Source of the DNA: Hawksworthiomyces lignivorus
Taxonomy: Eukaryota; Ascomycota; Sordariomycetes; Ophiostomatales; Ophiostomataceae
Direction of reading: 5' to 3'
Assembly (NCBI GenBank): GCA_002917075.1
Contig: NTMA01000032.1
Coordinates: 343,218-407,217, forward strand
Length of the DNA stretch: 64,000 nt
In this document: positions 21,709 through 33,049 of the stretch, one piece after another
Numbering within the stretch: the stretch's first letter is position 1
Layout of the letters: each line of letters opens with the position of its first letter
Program-made: the position numbers and the translations under genes
Notes under the pieces: generated by a model
Databases searched by the model: none
What the model was told of the DNA's origin: nothing
Seen by the model: only the letters and a program-made list of their open reading frames with translations

Positions 21709-23553
21709 TCATATTGGCTGAAGTATCATCCCCGCCCAAATAAGGTGGTGGCTCTCGGACATGACCTGGAACGGCAGTCTCGGGTCCGGGTCCGGGGATG
21801 CGGATCCCCGTTCAAAATCGATAGACCCGGCGAGGATGGCAGCCTGGCCGATGCCCATGTAAATGCCGATCCACTCGAGGCAGCGGACGCAGTATTTCCT
21901 CGTAGCAAGAGACACTATAGGATTTGTCGCAATGCAATACAGCGGGTGAAGCAGGAGAAGCCCTCCGACGGGTCGGTTGGGCCATGCATGCAGCGAGCCT
22001 GTGTTGACCCGGTCCAGGTATTCGTATACGTCAAAGGAAAGCAGAAATGGTATTGATGCTATCAGACCAGCTGTGATCTCTTGTGCCTTTGCCTGTAGGG
22101 ACGTAGCGATTTCAGCCTCAGGCTTAAGGCGCGAATCGATCTGCGTCATGATGTCGAGAAGATATACGTGCGACTTGCGGTACGTGTTCCACACCGTGGC
22201 CACATAGTCTGTTGTCACGTCAGCAAACGAACCTGTGCTAGCTGTGGTAGAGTGTTGTGAGGACTGACAGTCAAGATACATGTCAACCGCGCCAGGGTGG
22301 CAGTATGCGATTGCTGAGCTGCTTGCAGCCTGCTCGCTTACGAATCCAACGTTCTTTGGGGCGGGTGATGTTCGTTCGCTGCTCTGAGAAGCGCTCCAGC
22401 TGGAGAACTGTCGCTCGAGCAATTCTGCATCGTGTCTTATCTGCCTCAGCCCTTCCATAGACGAAGACGTCTCCTGCAGAAGCGGCGAAGCGCGGTTTAA
22501 GAACTGCCAAAATGCGACCATGACTGTATCCAGGGCCTGGACACGACTGTATTTTGCTGATGCGCGCAAGATGCCGCTGACGCGCGACTCATCCTTTCAC
22601 GGCGTTAGTCCTTCTGTTCTCATCCATTTGGACTGCCATTTTTCATCTCACTGTGGTCAGTTTGAGGAGCAGCGGGACTCCCAGCTCGAAGATCTGTGCA
22701 TCCGCGCCCCAGTCTAGGTGGGATGCGCCGCTGGTCAGGATTGCGCCAACGCCATGTACATGCGTGATCTGTCGCGCGGAGGACGATTCGCTGCTTGAAA
22801 TGATCTTTGGACATGTCAACCAAACAGAAGCTCAGCAAGATCAGGAGCATCGTCAGCAATACGTACTTCGTAGAGACCCAGAAGGACAGCGGTGTAGAGG
22901 CTCTCGATGGTGACATTGTCACCCTCGGAGGACAAGGCCTGGTAGAAATCGCGGATGAGGAGGCCGTAGCGCTCTTCCAGCCGGCGCAGCAGCGTTGGCC
23001 GCCGCAGCCTGTTGGCGACGGAAGCCAGCGCGACCAGCCTTGCCGCGCCCGCGAGGGTCGAACCCAGTCCGGCGCGGCGCACGAGAGAAGGCATGCCGTC
23101 GAGGAACCCGCGGGACAGCTCCCGGTCGGCGGGCTCGACGACGAACTCGCCCAGAAACAAGTCCAACGCTCTGGCCTCGATCTCGGCGTCATCCGCTGCA
23201 GAGTCCGGCCACCCGACCGGTGGCCCACAGGTCAAGGCTAGCGGCGGCGCCGGCCAGTGCCGGAAGATGAGATCGGCCTCGTCCTTGTAGCCGGGGCAGG
23301 GGTGTCCTGCTCTGGCGCAGCGAGTGCAAGCCTTGAAAAAGCAAGGAAATGCCATGTTAGCTTACAAAAACAATCTCCCTGTGGAATCTGAAAGGCCCCA
23401 CGACGTACTGGTCGGAGCTCATCACACTGTAACAGACATGTTAGCGAACAGCGCAACAGCTGCGACCTTGCAGCCGAAGAGGCGCAGACAGCTCACCTTC
23501 TTTCGCTTTCGTTTGCAGGCCTCACATCCTCTCGAGACACCTCGATTCACCAT
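21709..23553 (-). CDS. Zn2Cys6 transcription factor with Fungal_trans_2-type region, five exons
   Basis: Exons 23553-23497, 23426-23409, 23331-22867, 22804-22652 and 22593-21709 join in frame across introns of 70, 77, 62 and 58 nt to give 525 residues. The zinc cluster is complete only after splicing: cysteines at 10, 13, 20, 27, 30 and 37 (CX2CX6CX6CX2CX6C), followed by PGYKDEADLIF, the usual boundary of this subfamily. Exon 2 is only 18 nt and encodes CDELRP. The rest matches the helical regulatory domain, including LLGLYEII, 'THVHGVGAIL', 'HLDWGADAQIFELGVPLLLK' and 'LPFQVMSESHHLIWAGMILQ' at the end. It should act as a nuclear DNA-binding regulator; its target is unknown and no adjacent pathway is suggested. 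It is intact, unlike the fragment at 691-1119 from the same broad family. Confidence 0.88.
23409..23426 (-). other. 18-nt micro-exon inside the zinc cluster
   Basis: Between an intron ending GTTACAG and one starting GTACGT lie six codons, CDELRP. They supply the third zinc cysteine and the loop proline. Skipping it would keep the frame but destroy the zinc cluster. Confidence 0.75.
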
Positions 23554-24157
23554 GGCGGAATTTTTCCAGTGATGCCTACGAAAACGGTCACGATGACTTG
23601 GGCGGGTTTTCTATGCATAAAGTGCTGGTTTATCCCGTTTTGCTGTCCGATAATGTGTCTGGTGAGAATTCTTAGAACTTGGGGCGAACTGCGCTGTAGT
23701 TCTGTCGAGTGGTGCGTTTTGCCGTAAATGGGCGCGCTAAATATAAAGAGCTGCAGTGAGCTCCGCTGACTAAAGGGCCTGAAAAATGATGACGCAGCAC
23801 TAAGTAACTCAGAGCTTACAGCACACGACACAAATGAGTAGCTACAGCTAAAAGGCAGCAAAGTCCTGGAGAGACTTTGGAAGTCTGTACCTGAAATGCA
23901 CGGTAGTAAATTAATATTTACGGATCATCACCGCGTGATTACATTACTCTAAGCCTGTTCCACATCCACATGCCAGCCTAAGCATGCCAGCATGGATTTG
24001 CCCGAAGTTACCAAACGTATGGCAATGAGAATAACCAAGTGCTTGTTGTGCCATTGGACAAGCAAACCGACCCTGATGCCCCCAAGTCTATAGATAGTCT
24101 AAAAGAACTTAAAGAAATGAAAAAAGAAAATACCACGGCTTCCTGCAGCCGCCCTCC
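23554..24157. other. Intergenic region
   Basis: Promoter of the Zn2Cys6 gene and 3' flank of the thioesterase gene. No supported frame. Confidence 0.5.
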
Positions 24158-25760
24158 CTACTCGGTCAGGTTGACTTCGTCCGGCTTGTCCTTGGAGACG
24201 GGGGCGTGCGAGGCGGCGCCGGCGCGGACGCGGCGGCGGGCGTCAATGTACTTCATGTACTCGTCGTAGGTGTGGGGCAGAACCTTGACGTCCTTGGGCA
24301 CGGTGAAGGTGTAGTGGAACTGGCCGGTGACCTTGGCGGTGCCGTGCTCCATCTCGCGGACCTTGCTATCGACGCGGACGTGGACGCGGGTGACGGGGGC
24401 GCGGCCCGGGTCGGCGGTGGGGTTGTCGTCGTGCTCGTCGAGGACGGGCGGGTCGGTGTAGGCGACGGTGGCGGTGAGGTAGAGGACGCTGCCGACGGGG
24501 ACGGGGCTGCGGAAGGTGCAGGGGTCGGCGCTGACAAAGGTTGGGCGGGCGTGGGCGAAGGAGGCGGCGCAGCAGAAGGCGAGCTCAAAGGTCTGCTTGA
24601 TGTGGTAGCCGCCGAAGATCATGGTCTGGTGGCGGTTGCGGTACTGGGGCTGCATGATGGCGGCGGTGGACAGCTGGGAGCGGGCCATGGCGAGCACGTT
24701 GGGGGGCTGGCGCAGCGGGCGGTTGGGGTCGTGGTACTCGAGCTGGCGCAGCCAGATGCGGTGGATCAGCGCGGCCTCCTCGTCGTCGGGCTCGACCTCG
24801 AGCAGCGACGTCTTGCGGTCGTCCTTGCGCGCCAGGCTGCGCGCCGCGCCCGCCCGGAACAGCGCCTCCTCCTCGGCCGTGTCGCACAGCAGCTTGGGGA
24901 TGGCTGTCGGCTTGCGCGTCGCCGGGTCCAGCGCCACCATGGTGAACGTGCACGTCAGCAGCAGGTCTTCAGGCCGCGCCGGCTCCCCCTCGGGGCGCGC
25001 TCGCGCCACCCGGCAGGTGATCTCCGCGCTGCTGCGGCCCGACGTGTACGTCACCATACCGCTGTACTCGAGGTCGCAGATCTCCGTCAGCGGGTGCGCC
25101 AGCTCGATGCGGTCCACCGCCGCCGTGACCGTGGTCACGCCCGGGCCCGTGTGCTTATACACAATGATGCCCGAGAGCGCGTCGAGGTCCATAAAGACGG
25201 TGCCGAGGCTGCGATGTGAGCACGGGAACTTTCAATCACTCCACACGGGCGGCACACGAAGTACCCCAGGGGACAGGCTTACCGTATGTGCCCCGACGAG
25301 TTGATGTAGGTGTCCGACAGCCACGGGTCGCGTCCCAGAGGGAGAACCTGGCAGAGGTCAGCTGGCGCACTCACGAAAAAAAAAAAAAAAAAAAAGGCCT
25401 CGCCCTGCGCGGTGCCGCGCATTTACTTACCACGCGGTGGTAACTGTCGCTCATCTTCTTGGGCGACAGGTCGCGGTCGTGGTGGTGGGCCTCAGCGAAC
25501 CCGATGCTCTGGCCCTCCTGCTGCAGGCGAAACGCCTCAATCCACGGCATGGGCAGCCGGGTATCGGTCAGGCCGCGGAAGACACCATCCGTGAGACGCG
25601 GCGCCGCCGCCGAAAAGCGTCTAGACGGAGAGGCAGCGTGCAGAAGTCCTGATGCCGAGACAGAAGCAGAAGCAGACGGGCGCACGACAGAGGGACCCCG
25701 CAGAGGCGCAGAACGGCATGCGGACACGAGCCGTGTCACCGAAGCACGCGATAGAGCCAT
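24158..25760 (-). CDS. Mitochondrial acyl-CoA thioesterase, ACOT9-like, double hotdog
   Basis: Exons 25760-25431, 25347-25283 and 25208-24158 are joined by introns GTAAGT/TGCCAG and GTAAGC/TCGCAG to give 481 residues. The N-terminus (MALSRASVTRLVSACRSAPL) is Arg/Ser-rich without acids, a typical mitochondrial presequence. The first hotdog unit contains DTYINSSGHIRLGTVFMDLD across the second splice and a TVTAAVDRIEL strand. The second has 'QPQYRNRHQTMIFGGYHIKQ' and a 'TRVHVRVDSKV' strand. Enzymes of this family hydrolyse acyl-CoA to free acid and CoA in the mitochondrial matrix. The non-coding side of intron 1 holds a 19-base A-run on the + strand (25377-25395). The ATG at 25760 was chosen; the frame continues upstream only from a GTG. 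Confidence 0.9.
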
Positions 25761-26443
25761 TGCGATAGTCACAGCGGCGCGGCCAACAAATTGATTCTGG
25801 GAAAACACAGCCGACTCAGGCGAATTAGTGGCAGATGAAGGTGACGATACAAAACAAAAAAAGAAGTAGACGAGAGGGAGAGCAGAGAAAACAAAAGGTG
25901 GCGGCGGCGGCTATGAAAAGTACCAGCTGCCGAACCTCCGCTACTTTCCGCTGAGCTACAGCGCTCCGCCAATCAAAATCGGCTAGTTTGCCCTGTATTT
26001 CGTGCCTTTGCCGGCGAAGCTCCGTCCTGTGCCGGATCGCCTCTCCCGTCAATCGGGGCTTCGTATATCCCGTCTACTAAAGTCGTTTGCCTACCCTATT
26101 CTGTATTCATACAGGACCGGGTACCATCAAGTGCATATTAGAGGGCACTGCCAGTTCTCTTATGCTATTCACTATGCAATTGGCATTCGCCTGAAGCTGT
26201 AGCTGGCCAGCAGCTGCGACAGTCTGTAAGTCGGTTATTAACAAATTCAGTTTAGCGCCTTATACGGGCATTTGGCGCTGTGGCCCCGCTATAAAATGAA
26301 CTGCGTAGGAGCGTAGTGCCCCACAAAATGTCATTACATAATACTTCTATTTTTTTTTTTTTTTCTTTTCTGCCGCCTTACATTTTTTTTCTTGAACAAT
26401 CACAATGTCTTGATTCTTCTTCCCACTGCACAGAAAGTCAAAA
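25761..26443. promoter_or_regulatory. Divergent promoter region between thioesterase and ROK1
   Basis: Holds the 5' flanks of two outward-facing genes. It has a T-rich tract at 26351-26380, about 70-90 bases before the ROK1 start, a common feature of fungal core promoters. No other gene is seen. Confidence 0.5.
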
Positions 26444-29068
26444 ATGGACATTTTAAAGGTCCTGTCGCGAGGTATTCGCCAGCCTCAGGGTAAAAATGCT
26501 TCCAGCAGAGCAGCAGCAGGGGCCTTTCTTCCCACAGGCGCCGCGGCGCTGCCGTCCGCCGGCTCCAGCATCCACCCACAGCTCTTCCACGACCCCGTCG
26601 CCGCGTCTGGCAGCAGCAGCAAGCGAACCAGCAAGAAGCGGAAGCGGACTGCTCGTGCAGAGAGCGGCGATGGAATTGACAGCGCACAGAACAACGAGGA
26701 GGAGGAGGACGGCGAAGACACCGACATTAGCGAGTTGGATTTCTTCGGCGAGAAGACGAGCAGCAAGTCGGCGGCGGAGCTGCCCTCTGCGAAGAAGGCG
26801 AAGAAGGACAACAAAACACCGGCTAGCAGCAGCCACAGCAGCAAGAAGAAAAAGGCCGCCGCCAAAGCGAGCCTACTTCTAGAAGAGGACGAATGCCGGC
26901 AAATTCTGCGATCGCACCGCCTCAAGCTGACGCTGCTTACCGACAAGAAGGCGGCAGCAGAAGCTGCTGCTTCCGCCGCTGCCGCTGCGGAGGCAGAAAA
27001 GAAAAAGAAGAAGAAAGAGAAGAAGAATAAGAAGACTAGCAAGAAAGACAGGGAAGCAGCAGCCAAGGCAGCAAAGGATGACGGCAAGAAGCAGCTCTTC
27101 CCGCAGCCGCTGACCGCCTTCGCCCAGCTGCGGCACACCTACAACCTGTCTGCGCGGCTAGCCGACAACCTAGAGAAGCTGCTGTACCGCATCCCGACAG
27201 AGGTGCAGATGGGCAGCCTGCCGCTGCTGCTGGACCCTGTGCTAGCCCTGAGCAAGTCGACAACGCCGGTATTCGAGAACGATGACGACAGCAACGACGG
27301 CAGCCGAGGCCTCGACTTCATGGCAGTGGCGCCTACGGGCAGCGGCAAGACGCTCAGCTTCCTAATCCCTGCGATCAATAGCATTCTCAAAAGGCGGGCA
27401 GAGGAGAAGCAGGACGACGATGAAGACGACAACGACGACGGTGCAGACGCCAGTGAGCAGCGGCGGAGAAAGCGAAACGAGCATATCCTCGACACCATCG
27501 TCGTAGCGCCGACGCGCGAGCTGGCGCACCAGATCGCCAATGAAGGCAAGAAGCTGGCAATGGGCACTGGGGTGCGAGTGGTGGCGATGCGCAAGGGCAT
27601 GCGGGTGCAGGCGACAGCTGCGGCTGCGGCAGAGGACGACAAGGAGATCGAAGAAGATGAGAAGGAGGAGGAGGAGGAAGGTGATGATGACGACGACGAC
27701 GACGACGACAACGACAGCGACGAGGACAGCGAAGATGCCGAGGGCAGCTCAGATGAGGAGGCCAAGGACGCCGCGGGCGGGCCGAAGAAGAGCAAGAAGC
27801 GGCCCCGCGCGGCGGCCACGGTGACCAAGGCGGACGTCCTGGTGACAACGCCACTGCTGTTGCTGCACGCGCTGGCGGCGCAGGGCGACGGCCGGGCGGC
27901 GTCTCTGCCGACGGTGCGCACGCTGGTGCTGGACGAGGCGGACGTGCTGCTGGACCCGCTGTTCCGGGAGCAGACGCTGGGCCTGTGGGACGCGTGCACA
28001 TACGGCGGGCTGCAGACGACGCTGTGGTCGGCGACGATGGCGTCCAACGTGGAGGCGCTGGCGGCGGAGCAGCTGGCGGTGCGGCGCCAGAGCCGCGGTG
28101 GCGGTGCGGCTGCGGCGCCGCTGGTGCGCCTTGTCGTCGGCCTCAAGGACGCGGCCGTGCCCAACGTGACGCACCGGCTGGTGTACACGGCGACGGAGCA
28201 GGGCAAGCTGCTAGCGATGCGGCAGCTGCTGCACCCGTCGACGGGCGCGTCGGTGACGGGGGGCGTGAGCGCGGCGGGCCCTGGTTCTTCGTCTGCTGGG
28301 ACGAATGACGCGGTGCTGCGGCCGCCCTTCCTAGTGTTCACGCAGACGGCCGAGCGCGCCGCCGCGCTGCACGCCGAGCTGCAGTACGACATCCCCGCGG
28401 CGGCGGGCGGCGCGGCGCGGCTGGGCGTGCTGCACGCGGCGCTGTCGGACGGGGCGCGCGCCGCCGCCGTGCGCCGCTTCCGCGCCGGCGAGGTCTGGGT
28501 GCTCATCACCACCGACGTGCTGGCCCGCGGCGTCGACTTTGCCGGCGTCAACGGCGTCGTCAACTACGACGTCCCCGGCTCCGCCGCCGCCTATGTCCAC
28601 CGCGCCGGCCGCACCGGCCGCGCTGGCCGCCGCGGCGGCCTCGCCGTCACCCTCTACACCAAGGACGACATCCCCTTTGTCAAGAGCGTCGCCAACGCCA
28701 TCGCCGCCAGCGAGCGCCAGGCTGCCGCCGCTGGCGCTGGCGCTGGTACCACTGCCGGCACTGGCGCCGGCCTCCCGCAGTGGCTGCTGGACGCCCTGCC
28801 CGACGTCAGCAAGGCCGACAAGAAGCGGCTCAAGACGCGCGGCGTTGAGTCGCGGCGGGCCGTGGCTGGCTCCAGCTCTGCCATCGGCGGCAAGGACGGC
28901 GCCGAGGTGCCCAATGCCAAGGCGCGCATCACCTCCAAGAGCGCGTGGGAGCGGCGCAAGGAGCACAACCGGCGGGAGGCCATCCTGCACAGCAAGCAGC
29001 GGAAGCAGCAGCAGCAGCAGCAACAACAGCAAGAAGGCGAGGATGAGGAATGGGGCGGGTTAGATTAG
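26444..29068 (+). CDS. ROK1: ATP-dependent DEAD-box RNA helicase ROK1
   Basis: Single exon of 874 residues. The start [11 protein letters not shown] and the Q-motif region [17 protein letters not shown] (around 250) are characteristic of ROK1. The helicase core is complete: APTGSGKT at 296-303 (motif I, K302), PTRELAHQ (Ia), DEAD at 497-500, SAT at 529-531 (III), and [11 protein letters not shown] from 719 (VI). The N-terminal 240 residues carry several Lys-rich nuclear or nucleolar signals. An acidic insertion with nine Asp in a row sits between motif Ia and the [10 protein letters not shown] segment, inside RecA domain 1. The C-terminus has a run of nine Gln. ROK1 acts in the nucleolus in early 18S rRNA processing and snR30 release, as established in yeast. 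Strong GC3 codon bias fits a core, well-expressed gene. Confidence 0.93.
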   Translation: MDILKVLSRGIRQPQGKNASSRAAAGAFLPTGAAALPSAGSSIHPQLFHDPVAASGSSSKRTSKKRKRTARAESGDGIDSAQNNEEEEDGEDTDISELDFFGEKTSSKSAAELPSAKKAKKDNKTPASSSHSSKKKKAAAKASLLLEEDECRQILRSHRLKLTLLTDKKAAAEAAASAAAAAEAEKKKKKKEKKNKKTSKKDREAAAKAAKDDGKKQLFPQPLTAFAQLRHTYNLSARLADNLEKLLYRIPTEVQMGSLPLLLDPVLALSKSTTPVFENDDDSNDGSRGLDFMAVAPTGSGKTLSFLIPAINSILKRRAEEKQDDDEDDNDDGADASEQRRRKRNEHILDTIVVAPTRELAHQIANEGKKLAMGTGVRVVAMRKGMRVQATAAAAAEDDKEIEEDEKEEEEEGDDDDDDDDDNDSDEDSEDAEGSSDEEAKDAAGGPKKSKKRPRAAATVTKADVLVTTPLLLLHALAAQGDGRAASLPTVRTLVLDEADVLLDPLFREQTLGLWDACTYGGLQTTLWSATMASNVEALAAEQLAVRRQSRGGGAAAAPLVRLVVGLKDAAVPNVTHRLVYTATEQGKLLAMRQLLHPSTGASVTGGVSAAGPGSSSAGTNDAVLRPPFLVFTQTAERAAALHAELQYDIPAAAGGAARLGVLHAALSDGARAAAVRRFRAGEVWVLITTDVLARGVDFAGVNGVVNYDVPGSAAAYVHRAGRTGRAGRRGGLAVTLYTKDDIPFVKSVANAIAASERQAAAAGAGAGTTAGTGAGLPQWLLDALPDVSKADKKRLKTRGVESRRAVAGSSSAIGGKDGAEVPNAKARITSKSAWERRKEHNRREAILHSKQRKQQQQQQQQQEGEDEEWGGLD

Positions 29069-29279
29069 TTTCAGGAGCACTGCGACCCAAAATAGAGAAC
29101 AGGGAAAAGCATGTACACATTTCAGGTTTCATCAGTAAAATAATATTGGAGATATACCACAATTGATGGGTGCCATCCATGCCTAGCCTCACAAGTCCCT
29201 ACGCTGTAGATTCTTTTTACATTTCCGTTTCTCTTGACGATCCGCTCCTCTATTCGTCTTACGTTAACTCCAATGGCTC

Positions 29280-31398
29280 TCACCACTCCGCCACCTCACC
29301 CGGCTTGGGCTTCTGCATGCGGATCACCTTGTCGCAGTTGAGCAGGCACAGCGGGTCGAAGGCCGCCTTGATCTAGAGAAAAATGTCAGCACACGCGTCT
29401 ATTTCGCGTCTTTTTTCTTGGAGGGAATGCCCGTACCTTGCGCATGGCGGCGATGGTGTCGTCGCCGAGCTCGTGGGGCAGGTAGTCGCGCTTGACGAGG
29501 CCGACGCCGTGCTCGCCGGTGACGGTGCCCTCGAGGGCGATGGCGTGCTTGACCATGCGGTGGACGAACTCCTCGGCGGCGTGGCGCTGGGTGGCAGGGT
29601 CGTAGAGGACGATGGCGTGGAAGTTGCCGTCGCCGACGTGGCCGACGATGGAGCCGGCGAGGCCGCTCTGGCGCAGGTCGGCCTGGGCGGCCTCGATGGC
29701 GTCGGGCAGGCGGCTGATGGGGACGGCGACGTCGCCGGTCCAGACGCGCTGACCGGGCGTGCGCAGCGCCAGCGTGCTCCAGAGGGCCTCCTTGCGGGCG
29801 CTCCACAGCTCGGCCTGCTCGGCGGGGGTCTTTGCGAACTCGAAGGCGGCGGCGCCCGCGGCGGTGGCGGCGGCGCGCACGGCGTCGACCTGCTCGCGCA
29901 CGGCGCGGGCGGAGCTGCCGGCAAACTTGAAGAGGAGGGTCGGGGCCTCGGGCCAGCGGCGCGCCGTGGTGCCGGCGGCGTTGATGCAGCACATCTGGGC
30001 GTCGTCGAGGATCTCGACGGCGGCGACGGGGACGCCCTCGGCGACGACGCGGGCGGTGCAGGCGGCGGCGTCGCGGATGGTGGCGAAGCTGGCCATGGCG
30101 ACGGAGGTCTCGCGCGGCAGGACGGTCAGCTTGAGGGTGGCCTCGGTGACGAGGCCGAGGGTGCCCTCGGAGCCGATGAGCAGGCGGGTCAGGTCGTAGC
30201 CGGCCGAGCTCTTGCGCGGCCGCTGGCGCGTCTTGATGACGGTGCCGTCGGCCAGCACGACCGTCAGCGACAGCACCCAGTCGCGCATGGTGCCGTAGCG
30301 GTAGGCATTCATGCCGCTGCAGCCGGTGCCGATCATGCCGCCGATCTCGGCGCCCGGGCCCGGGTCCGGCGGGAAAAACAGCCCCACCTCGGCCAGCTGC
30401 TCGTTGAGCGCCTCCCAGCCCATGCCCGGCTGCACGACCGCGTCCAGGTCGTCCCCGTGCAGCGCCAGCAGCCGGTCCATGTGCCGCGAAAAGTCCACCA
30501 CGATGCCGCCGCGCGTCGGCGCAAAGTGGCCCTCGAGCGACGTGCCGCCGCTGAAGCCCGTCACCGGGATGCGCCGCGCGTGGCACACCTTCATGATGCG
30601 CGACACCTCGTCGGTGCTCGACGGGTACACGACGCAGAAGGGCTGCGTCGCCGGGTCCGGCGACTCGTCCTGGTGCGTCGACCACTCCGACGACACGTGC
30701 GCCTCAATGTCGCTCGCCGTCGTGCTCACGTTGGCCTCGCCCACAATGGCCGCAAAGTCCGCCCACGCCGCCTCCAGGTCCGCCCGGCCCGTCTTGTGCC
30801 GCGGCGGCCGCGTGGCCGACAGCGGCAGCGTCGAGTCCGGGTCCGGATCGCGCGGCATCTTGTAGCCCAAGAAGTAGCAGGCGATGCCGACAAAGGCGAG
30901 CACTAGCGAGAAAGGGAAAGGAACAGTCAGCGAGGAAACACTAGAGACACCAGCAGCTAAATGCAACATTAGACATCAGTCCTTACTAAACGTCGTGGCG
31001 GCATTCCGCGTCGAGGCCGAGTCTTGCCTCTCCTGGGCCATCTTCTCACGCTCTGCCTTCTCGCGGGCCATACGCGAGCTGATGCTCTCCAGCATCTGGC
31101 CGCGGAAGCTGCGACCGTCATTGCCAGCACTGCTGCTTCCGGCCGGGCTGCGTTTACCAGGGCCCGCCTGTGGTGGAGGTGCCGGTGGCTTCGAGGCGAA
31201 AGAGCGTCTGCAGGGGTGTGTAGGATCGTTGGTGATGGGAGAAGAAGATACGAGGGGCAGAGTGCTCTTGGGCAGCTGTCTTGTGGAGTAAGAGCGTGCT
31301 GCATCTTCGAGACATTCTGTCCTCTTCGTCCTTGTGCCTGCTGCCGCAGCATTGGACACAAGGACGCGCGAGACGCGGCGTCCGCTGTGGTGAAGCAT
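29280..31398 (-). CDS. DLD1: Mitochondrial D-lactate dehydrogenase (cytochrome), FAD-dependent
   Basis: Exons 31398-30987, 30902-29437 and 29372-29280 are joined by introns 30986-30903 (GTAAGG, pyrimidine-rich acceptor CTCGCTAG) and 29436-29373 (GTACGG/CTCTAG), giving 656 residues. The N-terminus is an Arg/Ser-rich presequence; after a charged stretch comes one hydrophobic segment (LAFVGIACYFLGYKM), probably an inner-membrane anchor as in yeast Dld1. The FAD-binding PCMH domain has GFSGGTSLEGHF, GTGCSGMNAYRYGTMRDW and KSSAGYDLTRLLIGSEGTLG. The C-terminal domain has GHVGDGNFHA and EGTVTGEHGVG with the conserved histidines. It oxidises D-lactate to pyruvate and passes electrons to cytochrome c, in D-lactate use and methylglyoxal detoxification. 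The last exon, ending EVAEW, is required to complete the family's C-terminus. Confidence 0.93.
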
Positions 31399-33049
31399 AG
31401 CTGGCTAGCTGGCTGGATGATGTAGCCTCAGAGCCTCAGAGCCTCAGAGCTTTGCTGAGCTACTTTGCAGCGGCGGCTATTCTTCTTGCTTCTGGCCAAT
31501 TTGATTTAAATGCGAGCTTCCCACTGACAGGGACTGTCTCCCTTATGAAGAGAGAGATAATAAAAAAAAGAAAGAAAGGCGCCCCAATCGCCACAAGAGT
31601 TGTGTGTTGGGGTCGTCAAGAGTGCTGATCAGCGATGATGCAAACAAAGTGGGCGGGGAAATGCAACTAAAAGAAAAGAAAAAAAAAAGATATTAAAATA
31701 AAACAATAAAATAAAATAACAAAAAAATAGAATAATTGCCTATCGGAGTAGTGGCCCCCACCAGCAGCTTTCTCTTCCATTACTCCGCACCTATTTACTC
31801 CGTTCTCCGAGGTAAATGCGCTAAAAAGAGTGCCCCACGCCACAGTTTTGTGCAAGTTTAGTGGTCTGCTACAGCAGGATTGTCCACTACTGGGCGCTAC
31901 AGCTTAGGCCTTCCTAGAAGTGGTCGCAGATGGGGTCCAACCATCTGCATCGATGTTACAATTTGCTGCCTCAATGACACAAGAGAACCAGTGTCCGATC
32001 GAGGAACCAACCGGCATAGAGACTGCAGGCTCGATCATGTAATACAAGGAAATTGTAACCGAACATTGCGGGTATACGATAGGACGTCATATTAGATCTG
32101 ATCGGACAACGCGGCGGGGATGGTTGCTGATTACAAAGGAGCGCAGGGAAAAGAACTGTCCAGAGCAGAGCAGATCGAGAAACAAAGCGTGAGAACAAAG
32201 GCAAATTTCTTAGACGCTCTAATAAGTATATTGACTCAGATGGTTGCTTTACAGCAGAGCTGGAAAATATACACGGTACTTTGCTGCTCAAAATGTGATG
32301 CCGGGCGTACCAATTTTCAGCATATCTTGCGCTTAAATCGCACGTCGGTTTGCTTGCAGACGGTGCTTGTCTGCCAGGAGCCCAACGTCTCCTAGCAAGT
32401 CGATAGCCAACATCAGCTAGGTAGTATTGACTCAAACCTACGCATCGGCTCTCTCGCCGAGTACCCAGTAAGTAACCTTGACGAGACACCACGAAGTTGA
32501 GGAAGCACTTCGTCGAGGAGCCCCTGTCTGCCTTGGCACGGTGATGCCCAAAGAATCAGCCACCTTTGACAGCTGCTGTCGCCTGAGCATCCATGTCAAC
32601 CATAGGAACATGGTCCACCATGCTTCTACAGAAGACAATAGATTCAAAAAAAAAAAAGTAAGCTGGGCACCTGGTCTGGCTCTACTCGGCCAATATGGTC
32701 GGAGAAAGAAATACACGTTAGGAGACAGACCGGCTCTTCATTTAACAATGACGGCCCCGAGGATCCATTCAGTGTTATGGAGCAGTCTCGCAATAAAAAA
32801 ATATATATACGGAGTGGGCGTCAGCCATCAGTTTAGCAGAGCTACCTTGATGGATTTTTTGCACTTCTTCTGAGAGGCATCAACTACCTCTGGTGATTCT
32901 TCGGTTGCTGCTCGACTTGACTCCAATTCAAACGAACCAATGGTAGAAATCTGGTGTATACCAACAGCATATATTAACTAGCCCAATCTACATGTATGTG
33001 ACTCCTGTATTTATATTCTCCAAACCCAAAACAGCAGCCGGCTGCTCTA
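31399..33049. other. Intergenic region
   Basis: Promoter side of the D-lactate dehydrogenase and 3' flank of the SesA-like gene. The part from 31550 to 31730 is A-rich. No frame with a recognisable domain is present, including the one around 31971-32492. Confidence 0.45.
31425..31448. repeat. 8-bp microsatellite (gcctcaga)x3
   Basis: Three exact tandem copies of gcctcaga lie about 30 bases upstream of the D-lactate dehydrogenase start, probably in its 5' untranslated leader. Confidence 0.9.

Noticed and set aside
24206..25219. 337-codon + strand frame
   Set aside because: Antisense shadow of the acyl-CoA thioesterase, almost only Gly, Val, Ala, Arg, Asp.
27139..28563. 474-codon minus-strand frame within ROK1
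   Set aside because: Ser/Ala-rich shadow of the helicase reading frame.
29383..30906. 507-codon + strand frame
   Set aside because: Antisense shadow of the D-lactate dehydrogenase gene.
30903..30986. Alternative start of D-lactate dehydrogenase at the ATG 30969
   Set aside because: That ATG lies within the predicted intron; using exon 1 from 31398 gives a proper mitochondrial presequence and a standard 84-nt intron.
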